Source of the DNA: Hypoxylon rubiginosum
Taxonomy: Eukaryota > Ascomycota > Sordariomycetes > Xylariales > Hypoxylaceae
DNA: 64,000 nt
Direction: 5' to 3'
NCBI GenBank assembly: GCA_902806565.1
Contig: CADCXA010000006.1
Location: forward strand, 930,001 to 994,000
Below the pieces are notes generated by a model. It saw only the letters and a list, made by a program, of their open reading frames with translations. It searched no databases and had not been told where the DNA came from. A program made the position numbers and the translations under genes. Shown here one piece after another: positions 13,972-24,540 of this stretch (position 1 is the stretch's first letter; every line of letters starts with the position of its first letter).

Positions 13972-16900
13972 ATTAAAAGTCTTATTTACTTAAAAATTAA
14001 AAAGCTATATATAAATAATAATATATAATTTTTAATTAATTAAAAACTATAAAATTATAAAATAATTATATTAATAAAATTTTTTATAATTTAAATTCGA
14101 TTAATAATAAAAAAAACGGTATATTAAAAACAATAAAAAAAAAGGTTTTTTATAATAACTTACTTAACTAAAAATAATAAAATAAAAAGTTTTAAATAAA
14201 AGTTATTAATTTAAAATTTTAAAAATATATTAATTTTATAAAAATATTAAAATAATTAAAAAAACTATTTTAATTAAATATTAATAATTATTTAAAAAAA
14301 ACTTAATAAATAATATAAAATTTATTAAATAATAATTTTTAAATTATAATAAATAAAAGTTAAAAAAAATAAATTAAAATAAATAAAAGATTTATAAATT
14401 TAATAAAAATAATAAAAAAAAGTAAAGTTATTTATAAGAAAAATTAAACATTTTATAGTTATAATTATAAAATTTATTAAACTTATTAATAAATAGTTAA
14501 AAAACTAAAAAATTAAGTTATTAATTTTATATTTTTAAATTATTAAAATATATATTTTAATTTAATAAATACCTTATATAAATAATATAAAAAACTGTTT
14601 ATTATAAGTAAAATATATAATAATTAATTAAAATTATAAGTTTAAAAACAATATAAAAAAGTAATATAATAATTAATAAAAATACCTAAAAATTTTAAGA
14701 TATAAATAATTAAATAAAAATTAATTATTATAAATATAAAAATAAAAAGTTTTATAAATATTATTAATAATTAATTATTAATAAACAATTTTAAAGTTAT
14801 ATTTAATAACGTTTTAAATAATTAAGTAACTAATTATAAACTATTAAATATTAATAAAATTAAAAATAATATACTTAATTATTTAAATATAATAATTATT
14901 TTATATAAATATATATTTTTATAATTAACTTTTATATAATTTTACCTTATAAAAAAAGCATTTATTATTTAATTTAATAATATAAAATTTAATTATAATA
15001 AAAACTTAAATATTAAACTAAAAAAAGAAAAAAACACCACTTTTAAATTTTTTAATTAATTAAAATAAGGTAAAAATAATAAAAGCCACTGTAAATTATA
15101 TAGCTAAAATAATCTAAATAAATAAATTAAATTAATTAAAAAAAATAAATTAATATATTTATTAATTACTTATAAAAAATTAATATTTTATACCTAGTTT
15201 ATTATAACTATTATAAGATTTTTAACTATTAATATATTATTAAAAATAAACTTTTAAAAAATTAAACCTTAAACTTTATTATAAAAAAAATAATTAAATA
15301 TAAAATAATTAAAAATAATATATTTACTAAGTTAATTAAAAAAATAAAAAAAAAGTTATTTATATAAAATAAAAATTAATTAATTTAAATAATTAAAAAA
15401 ATAAAAGAAATATTTTTAACTTTATAAATTATATTTAAAGTTAATATTTATTTTTTAAAGAATTTAATAATTTTAAATTTAAAAATTACTATTTATATTT
15501 TTAATTAACTTAATTAATTTTTATTATATTAAATAATATATATTAAAAATATAATTTTTATAAAAAATTTAGTTATATTTATATAAAAATATAAAAAAAT
15601 AAATATATATTTAAAAAGTTTAAAAAGAGTAAAATTCTTATAATTATAAAATATAATATATTATAAAAAATTTATATATAATATAATATTATTAAAGTTT
15701 CTAAAAAAAATAAAATATTAATAAAATTATAAAAATATAAATAATTACTTATAAAAAAAATAATTCTATTTTATATATTATTATTAATAAATAAAATTAA
15801 TATATTTTAAAAAATCTTTTTAAGAATTTTATTAATTACTTATTTTATATAAAAAACATTAAATTTAATAGCTAAATAAAATAACTTTTAAATATAATAA
15901 TTAATAAACTATAATATTTATAATTTAGTTACTTAAAATTAAAAGTTTTTAATTATATAATTAGTTACTTTTAAAAAGTAAAAATTAAAAAGTTTAATTT
16001 AATTAAAAAAACTAATTAAATTATTATAATAAAATATAATATATATAACTATAAAAAAATTAAAAAGTTTAATTATTATAAACGTTATAAATAATTAAAT
16101 AAGCTAAGTAAATATTTAATTATTAATTTTTATAATTTAAAAATAAACTTTTAAGGATATTAATATATAATATTAATTATTAATAAATATATAAAATAGG
16201 CCTAGGACTTTTATTTTAAAGATTATATTTTAAACTTAATTATTAAAATTTTAAATTAAATATTTAAAATTATTTAAAAATAGTATTAATTTAATATTAA
16301 AGTTATTAAATATAATAATAAGTTAATAATAAAAAAGCACATTATATAAAATTATATTTAATAGATATATTATATTAAATTTAAGTTTTTAATATTAAAT
16401 ATATAAAATTAAAATAAAAGCGTTAAATATTTAAAAAATATAATTAAATAAAAAGTTTAAATAATAAAAATAAGATTAAAATTTTTAAGTTTTTTATAAA
16501 TAAAAATTTTTAAAGCTATTATTTATTTTTATAATTATACTTTTAAATATAACCTTAATTAATAATTTTTATATAAATGTTTTTATATTTATTTAATATT
16601 TAAAAATAATATAATTATTAATAAAAAATTATATTAAGTTTATTTAAAAATATATAAATATAAAGTGTTTATATTTATTATAAAAGTAAAATAAAAATAA
16701 AACCGATATTAATATTTTAATTTAAAAATATAAATAAATTATTTAATAAGTTATAATTTTATAAATATTTATAATATTTAGGTTTTTATATTAAAATAAG
16801 TTATTAAAATATAAAATATTATATTTAATAAAAATATTTTATTTTTAAAAGATAATTTATTATATATAATAAAAAAAAATATTTAAGATTTAATTAATTA

Positions 16901-17159
16901 GGTTATTACTTTATAAAATATAAAAAAAAAGGTTAATTTAAAGTTATTAGTTTTTAAAGAAAATAAAATAAAAATAAAAATATTAATAAAAAATAAAAAC
17001 AAGTAAAACTATAAAATAAATAATAATAATAAAAAATATAATAATAAAAGAATTAAAAAATTTAATTATTTTTATATTAAAATTATATTTATATTATATT
17101 TTATTTTTAATGCTATTTTTTTATTAGTTATTTTATTATTTATTATAATAATAAAAGAA

Positions 17160-17345
17160 AAATTAAACGTTATAAATTATACTTTTTTAAATATTAATAT
17201 AAAAAAATTTAAATATTATAAATTATATTTTTTTAAATATAATTAAAAAATTAAAATTAAGTGCTATAAATTATATTTTTTATAATAAAATAAAATAAAT
17301 AAGGTTAAATGTTATAAATTATATTTTTTAAAATAAAAATATAAA
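17160..17345. repeat. About 47-bp minisatellite inside the LTR element, four units
   Basis: The core TATAAATTATATTTTTT recurs at 17171, 17217, 17265 and 17313, a period of 46 to 48 bp, with partly conserved spacer. It lies within the internal region of the LTR retrotransposon. Its purpose is not clear; it may be an untranslated tandem repeat towards the 3' end of the element. Confidence 0.65.
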
Positions 17346-19366
17346 AGATATTATTTTAATAAATTAAATTATAACTTTTAACACGCTTTTAAAATAAATT
17401 AAAAAAGATTTATTTATTTTTTATTTTAAAGTTATAAACTATATAATAAATTAAAAGGTTATATTTAATATAAAATATTTAATTTTAATAATAAAATTAA
17501 TATATAAAAAATTAATAAATAAGATATAAATAATATAAATAATATATTATTTATAATATTATTTTATAAGTTAAATAAATTTAAATTTAATATTATACCT
17601 AAGATTATATAAACTTAAAAAGTTATAAAAATTCTTATAAAAAAAATAAAGAATTTATAAAAAGGATTTATTATTTTTTTTAAAAATTTATAAAAGGTTA
17701 TAAAATTATATTTTAAAGTAAAAATTTAAAGAAATTAAAAAATTATACCTAAATAATTATAAAAAGATAAATTTTTAAGTTAAATATAAATAATAAATTA
17801 TTAATAATAAATAGATTTTAAATTATATATAAATTTAATAAATATAAATAATTTATAAAATATAAAATAAGGTTAATAATTTAAAAAAATTAATAAATTA
17901 AAAATAAATATTTAAATATTTATATTTTAATATTAATTAAAAAATTATTTTAAATTTTTATTATAATTATAATAAGATTTAATTTTAAGTTAATTTAATA
18001 TAATATAATTAACATATTTATAAATATAAATTTAAATAAGAAAGTTTATATAAAAATATCTCCAAGGTATTAAAAATATTAAACTATTTTATATTTATTA
18101 AAAACGTTATATAAATTAAAAAAATTTCTTTTATTTTAATAAAAAAAGTTAATTAAAATACTTATAAAATTAGGTTTTTTAGTTATTTTTTATAAGTTTT
18201 ATTATTTTTTTAAAAATAAAATATTAATTTTTTTTTATATTAATAATATTATTTTTATATATTAAAATTATAAGTAATAAATAATAAATATAATAATATT
18301 ATAATTATAAAAAAAATATTAACTTATAAATAAAAATAATTTATAATAATTTCTTAAAATTAAAATAATTAAAAACTAAAATAAAAAATTAATTTAGTTT
18401 TTTTAATTTTTATATATAAATAAGTTAAATAAATTATTAATAAATAAAAAACCAGGAATTATTTTTTTAATTTTTATAAGAAATAAAAAATTATTATTTT
18501 TATTAGAATTAGTTTTTTTATAATTTATTTAATAATATTAATAAAAAATTAAATTAATATTATATATAATAATAATTATATATTTTAATATTATTTTTAT
18601 AGTTTTTTAATTAACTAAATTTAATATAAATTTTAATAATAAACATTACTTTAAAATTAATTAATTAATTTAATATTTTTTTACTATTTAATATTTATTT
18701 TTATAATATAAATATATTAATATATTTAAAATAATTAATAATATTTTATTTATTAATAATATTTTTAATTAAAAAAATTTATAAATATATATAATAAAAT
18801 TATTTAAAAAAGTAATTAAATAATATATAAATAAATAAAATATAATAATTATTTTTATAATAAAAATAAAGTTATTATTTTTTATATAAATTATAAAAAA
18901 AGTTATATTTATATTATATTTAATTATAAAATTTAATATAAATTTAAATAACTTAAAAATTATAATATATTATAATAATAAATAAATAATTAAATTAATA
19001 TATATAAATATTATATTATTTTAAATTAAGTTATAATATATAAATATTTATAATTATTAATTATAATAAAAAATATTTATAAATTAAATTAAAGTTATTT
19101 ATATTTTTATAAAAAATATAATAATAAATAGTTTTATTAAAATATTTATTATAAAAAAATTTATTATATTTATTTAATAATTAAATTTAATAAATATATA
19201 AAAAAAAATTAAATTTAAATAAATTTATAAGTTTATAAAAAAGAATTTTAATAAAATAAAAAACTTTTTATTTAACAGAGAAAACGATACGTATATAATT
19301 AATAATTAAGAAACATTAAAAAATAAGTCCTAATTGCTCAGGCTTCTTTATTAAGGATAAATAAGC

Positions 19367-19378
19367 CTGGGGGGGGTG
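19367..19378 (+). other. Polypurine tract before the right LTR
   Basis: A run of eight G (19369-19376) followed by TG abuts the right LTR. This is the expected position of the plus-strand primer of an LTR retrotransposon and supports the orientation. Confidence 0.7.
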
Positions 19379-19560
19379 TGTTAAATAATAAGAGGTTATT
19401 CTGGAGGACTTATTTAGGTCCTGCGCACAGGCCAACGGCCGGAGCCGCAATAACCTTATTACGAGGCTATTCTAAGGAATCGCGAGAACACGTACAATTA
19501 GGAGACACACACTTAATACACACAATTAACCCCCTAATTGAATACACACGTTATCTGACA
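19379..19560 (+). repeat. Right LTR (apparently unmutated copy)
   Basis: 182 bp of normal base composition beginning TGTTA and ending CTGACA. It reads like the ancestral form of the left LTR. Flanking CATCG at 19561-19565 is the target duplication. An open frame crossing it (19378-19569) is incidental. Confidence 0.92.
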
Positions 19561-19685
19561 CATCGATAAAATTTGGAGTTTTAGCTAAGCTCTTCCTTTA
19601 AACGGTTTCATTTTGATGCTGCGATGATTCCCGTTGGATATCTGACGTACCGTCTCCTCCTACTCATTGCCTACCTTCTTCAAAA

Positions 19686-20132
19686 ATGCCATTCCCATCA
19701 CCCCCAGTCGCCTACGTTCTCGGCGCCGGAAGCATACTTATCGGCCTCCATTGCTTCCTGCGCCCGAGAGAGGAGTACGGTCGCTTCGGCCTGCCGCTAG
19801 AACCGGCGCCTCGCCACCAGAAAGATGGCACCACCCCAACCGATACGGCGGGGCGCGCGTCTCCGCTAATGCACCTGAAGGGCATCCGCGAAATCACGTA
19901 CGGTCTCGCGCTGGGAACTCTGCAGTACCTCGGCCAAGAGGACGCCCTCACGGCAATGGTGGGCATCGTTTCGCTCGCGGGGCTAGGCGACGGGATTATT
20001 GTCTGGCTGAACAGCGGGCCCGAGCTCCGACATAAGGCTTTTGGTCACTGGGGCGCCTTTGTCGCGCTCGCGGGGTGGTCTTGGTGGAGGGCGACCTCCC
20101 AGATGGTATCAGCTGCAGATACCCATGGGTAG
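19686..20132 (+). CDS. DUF4267 family small membrane protein
   Basis: Single-exon 148-aa protein. It matches the fungal DUF4267 family, small integral membrane proteins of unknown role. Four hydrophobic segments can be seen: residues about 7-25, 66-82, 87-108 and 119-135. The loop after the first (about 26-60) is polar and Pro-rich. The stretch GIREITYGLALGTLQYLGQ (from residue 66) and the later HKAFGHWGAF are the family-like parts. The ATG at 19686 fits the start of the first membrane helix; an overlapping frame at 19667-20035 is Arg/Pro-rich and is a shadow. The gene begins only 126 bp after the right LTR of the RIP-degraded element, yet shows normal GC and an intact frame. No cellular function is assigned. 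Confidence 0.8.
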   Translation: MPFPSPPVAYVLGAGSILIGLHCFLRPREEYGRFGLPLEPAPRHQKDGTTPTDTAGRASPLMHLKGIREITYGLALGTLQYLGQEDALTAMVGIVSLAGLGDGIIVWLNSGPELRHKAFGHWGAFVALAGWSWWRATSQMVSAADTHG

Positions 20133-20677
20133 CAGCCTGTGTATATAAAGGCGCGAACTAGAATAGGTTGGAGAGGAAAGGAAATGGCTATGTTGGTGTC
20201 CTATCGTCTGATCGGAGGTCCGTTCCGACGCTGTGGAATTGGGGTGAAGACGAACCCCGCGATTCCCGCGATGCTACCTTGAACCAATCCAGAGCTTTGC
20301 GAACGGTAGCACATGTCGATAGTTGAGGTTATAAAGCGCCAAGATATCCACTTAACCAAGTTTATCGTAACGTTCGGGCAAGAATTACGGCGAAATCTAG
20401 GAACTCGGCGGCGATGAGAACTAGAAGAAGCCTAGCAGGTGGTCCTTGTCAGGCTTGGAGATGGGGAAATTTGGGGTATGACGGGGATATTATGGAGTCG
20501 TATGGGGAATCCTAGTCGAGAAGCCGATCGAAATTGAGGATTATATGCAGGCCTGATTATATGAGAAAACGCAAAGTGCCTGGATGAACCTTACGGTACT
20601 ATTGGCCTTTCTCCACTGCTTCGCTTTCCTCGTGGTGGTTGACATCGGGTTCTCGAGGCCCCAAACTTACCTAAGTC
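20133..20677. other. Intergenic, promoter region of the GH92 gene
   Basis: About 545 bp of normal composition with no gene. It holds the 3' flank of the DUF4267 gene and the presumed promoter of the GH92 gene. I see no clear TATA element. Confidence 0.6.
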
Positions 20678-23439
20678 ATGAAGTTGTTCTGGAATCGTGC
20701 AGCGAGCGCTCTGGTCGTTCTCTCAACTAGATATACAATAGCCAATGCGGTGAAGGACTTTACACAATATGTGAACCTTTTCATTGGCACCGAGGGACCA
20801 GTGCCAGGCACAGCCTACAGTGCCGGAAATGTCTTCCCTGGAGCTACTCTCCCTTTTGGCGCGGTCAAAGTTGGGATTGATACTACTCGGTTCGTACTCT
20901 AGGATCATCCAAAATTAGCACAATACTAATAAGTTCAATAGATGGAACGTCTCGTGTAAGTGCAATAGTCCAAGAGAACTGTTACATCTAAGCTTGCTAA
21001 GAGCAATCTTCTGGAATATTACCTTAAGGTACTCGGTCTTATCTCCAACTGCTTGCTAACATCGATCATCCTAGTTTCTGCGAATGCTGGCTACACGCCT
21101 GATGGGAACGTAACTGGAATCACAATGCTGCACGAGAGCGGTACAGGTGGCGCACCAACTTACGGACTCATACCCCAGATGCCCCTGACAACCCTTGAGG
21201 GTGTCAATGTCCTGGATAACCTCACCTACATGCAGCCGAGAGTTCGCGAAGACGTTGCCCAAGTGGGATACTATAAAACTCAACTGCAGAGTGGTGTGAC
21301 TGCCGAGATGAGCGCCAGCATGCATGCCGGAATAATGAAGTACACGTATCCCGAAGATGCGGATGGTCGGTTCGTTCTTGTCGATCTCAGCCATTTCATC
21401 CCAAGTACGGGAAAGAAAGAACAATGGTACAGCAATGGGAAACTGGAACGTAGCGATGATGGCACTTCGTATTCGGGCTATGGGGTGTATCGAGAGGGTT
21501 GGGCCTGGGGTTAGTGCCGATCTTTTTCGTTAGTCAGTAGATTAGTTTGCTAACGTGTTCTAGGCGGTGATTATCGAGTGTACTTCTGTGCCCAATTCGA
21601 CTCGACACCGTTGCAATCTCAGCTATTCTCTGGAAAGGCAACTGATCCCTACTGGCCAAACACAACCAATGTCAAACCGTCATTCACGAATCAAACTTGG
21701 ATTGAAGGCGGTACCATAGGATACCAGTATGCAGATCGAATTGGTGCTTTATTCGAGTTTCCTTCGAACGTCACGACGGTCAAATCTAAAGTGGGAATAT
21801 CCTGGGTTTCGACAGACAAGGCCTGTCAATTCTTTGACGAGATCTCCCATTGGGACGTAGAAAAGGTTAGAGATGCCGCTAAAGATAAATGGAACTCGGA
21901 TGTCCTGTCGACAATTGACATCACAACAACGAATGAGACTCAGCTAGAGATGTTTTATACGGCGATGTATCATTCCCACCTACTTCCTTCGAATAGGACT
22001 GGAGAGAATCCTTACTGGGAGTCTGGTGAGCCATATTACGACGACTTTTATACTATATGGGACACATTTAGATGCCTCCATCCCCTGCTGACCCTCATCA
22101 AACCCAAGGCGCAGATAGAAATTGTTAGAGCCATGATCGACATCTGGAGGTTCGAGAGATTCATGCCAGAAGGGCGAAGTAATAACCATAATGGAAGGGT
22201 ACAAGGTGGCTCTAACTCCGATAACGTACTAGCCGATGCCTATGTGAAGGGACTTCAAGGTGGCATCAACTGGGCAGATGGGTACGCGGCCATGAAAACT
22301 AACGCAGAAGTCCAACCGTATAACAATTTTGACTTTGAGGACCCGACCGGGAGTACCAAAGAAGGTCGCGGCGCGCTCCAAGAATGGAAGCAGTATGGCT
22401 ACGTGACGCCATCGAGGGGCCGATGTCTCAGCAAGACTGTCGAGTACTCGTTAAACGATTTCTCACTATCTCAAGTCGCCAAGGGAGAGGCACCAGAGGA
22501 CGTAGCGAAATATCTTAACCGTTCTGCGTAAGTCTTCCGTCGCGGGTTTATGGTTTCGGAAAGGCATGCTAACTTCGAGAGTAGAGGTTGGCAGAAGACT
22601 TGGGCACCCGATGTAACATCATTGAACTTCACCGGCTTCCTCGCACCCACATTCCCGAACGGAAGCTATCAAGACTACGACCCTTTGTCTTGCGGGGCTT
22701 GCGAGTGGAGCAGTATCAGCTACGAGGGTGTTCCGTAAGTGCTATTCTTTTTATATGCCTAGGTAGGTATCGATAAGACGTGACTAACCGTTAAATCCGC
22801 TGAAGATGGGAGTACAGCTGGACCATCCCGTTTGACATGGAGACGCTTGTCTCTCTCATGGGCGGCCCGGAAAAGGCGGAGGCGAGACTGGATACAATGT
22901 TCATACCCGGATTGACAGGATCGAACCAAGGCGGGAATAGCGCCGGTTCGACCATCTTCAACCCAGGAAACGAGCCTAGTTTCATGACGCCGTTTCTGTA
23001 CAACTACTTCCCGCAGCGGCAGCACAAGTCCGTTCAGCGATCGCGCGAAGTCGTCGACCAATACTACAATACCGGGCGCTCCGGAATCCCCGGGAACGAT
23101 GACGCCGGCTCGATGAGCAGCTGGCTGGTTTGGAATATGATCGGCCTTTATCCCGTCGTTACGCAACCTGTATACCTGGTGCTTGCTCCAAGATTTGAAG
23201 ACACCACCATGAGATTAGGGGATGACGGTGCGACTTTGAGGATCAAGGCGACGGGTTTGGAAAACGGCCCCTATGTTCAGAGCCTAAGAGTCAACGGTCA
23301 AGAGTGGAACAAGAGCTGGATAACTCACGAGGATATAGTTCGACCTGACGGGGAAAACAGCTTGCTGGAGTTTGAGCTAGGTGCTGATAGGATACTATGG
23401 GATGCTGGTGACGTTCCACCGAGCCCTGGCCATGTTTAG
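20678..23439 (+). CDS. Secreted GH92 alpha-mannosidase, six exons
   Basis: Predicted 802-aa exo-acting alpha-mannosidase of glycoside hydrolase family 92 (family members remove alpha-1,2-linked and other mannose in a calcium-dependent way). Exons read 20678-20889, 20942-20955, 21075-21509, 21564-22527, 22585-22734 and 22806-23439; the phases agree at every junction. Introns 1-4 have CTAAC or ACTAAT-like branch points. A hydrophobic N-terminus ending near residue 24 (ANA) looks like a secretion signal. Family hallmarks are NVFPGATLPFG (about residue 51), TPDGN, HESGTGG, GGSNSDNVLADAY and, near the C-terminus, GNDDAGSMSSW, which holds the catalytic-base Asp pair; YEGVPWEYSW is the region of the general-acid Glu. 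Exon 2 is only 14 nt. Role inferred: secreted breakdown of mannoproteins or N-glycans. Confidence 0.92.
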
Positions 23440-24540
23440 CTTTTCACGAGAGGAGAATGCCCCAGCTGAATTATTGTCTAGAAGCAAGTTCCCCTCCATC
23501 CTCGCAAAATGGTATGTTCCGAGTGCGTAACATTGGCTAAGGTGCGCGGGATACTCTTCTCAGGACGGTATTCCAGCCCAATGACTTGATGCTGATGTAT
23601 GGCCCCCAAAAGCTGCTCTAATAATATTGAGAAAGTAGAAGGAGAGAACACAAGTTCGTGGTTCAGACCGTCCAGCCAGGCTCGAGAAAACAAGGCGTAT
23701 TCTACCAAACTACTAGAAAAACTCTTTTAAATAAACCAATTTAATTAATTAACAACGTAAGTTACCTACTTAAAATTTATATTAATTTGTTTGTAAATAA
23801 TTACTCTATTAACTTATAAAAATTTCAATTTTATTCATTAAGGTACTCGCTGGTAAATACTTTTACCGATATTACCTTTTATTAAATTAAAGGTATCTTA
23901 TTTTTAATTTTATATAATTTTAACACTACTCGAGCTATAATAATATAAAAAAATCTGATAGGAAGTGAAACCTTTAAATAATTACCTGTAAGTTTTTTCC
24001 TAATTTTTAAAAATTAAATTCCATGATTTATTTAAGGATAAAGTCTCGGTTTAATGTCCAGAAGAATGCCAAGAATACGCCATTTCTTCTCGCGACTGAC
24101 TGACCGTCCAGCACACGGGCCGAAAATACGAAGCTTCGCTGCTACCACTAGAATGCGTTGGCGTTCGCAAATATTGACTGCATTGAGAGATATTCCGCGA
24201 GGTAGCTGCAGGTACTTGGGCCGAAATCGAGGGGTTGTACTACCTTCGACATATGCTGTGCGACGTCGATATCGATAGGTGCGGGTTGAGCCGAAAAATT
24301 ACGTGATACCTGCAGGTTGCCGTCATGCTTGATCCATACCATCGGTGATAAGGCTGCATATATACATCTTGGAGGTGATTGGGCGATCTCAGATCCTTCT
24401 TATTAATGAGACGGGGGTGTCGTACTAGAGAATCGTATCAATGATTAATGTGGCAGATATTACATCGATACAACCTGGAGGCTGTGTTTAACCGCGATAT
24501 CCCGTTGTTTCGTTAAAAGGAGAATTTAACTGATCGACGT
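23440..24540. other. Intergenic with an AT-rich relic
   Basis: No supported gene. The part at about 23,710-24,050 is strongly AT-rich, with palindromic bits such as GGTAAATACTTTTACC, and looks like a lightly RIP-affected repeat remnant. The rest has normal composition. This patch directly precedes the broken PKS sequence. Confidence 0.6.

Larger units (their letters stand above)
13790..19560 (+). mobile_element. Full-length LTR retrotransposon, RIP-degraded
   Basis: Two 182-bp LTRs bound a 5,771-bp element. The left LTR starts TATTAAATAAT, the mutated form of the TGTTAAATAAT that starts the right LTR, and the right LTR ends in CTGACA. The elements of a real insertion are present: TG...CA ends, a G8 polypurine tract directly before the right LTR (which sets the plus-strand orientation), and a 5-bp target duplication reading CATCG on the right and TATTA on the left, identical after C-to-T/G-to-A change. 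The internal 5.4 kb is AT-saturated with no gag or pol frame left, so Copia against Gypsy cannot be decided here. The length suits either. Confidence 0.88.

Noticed and set aside
19667..20035. 122-codon frame overlapping the DUF4267 gene
   Set aside because: Arg/Pro-rich shadow in another frame; the DUF4267 frame has membrane helices and family motifs.
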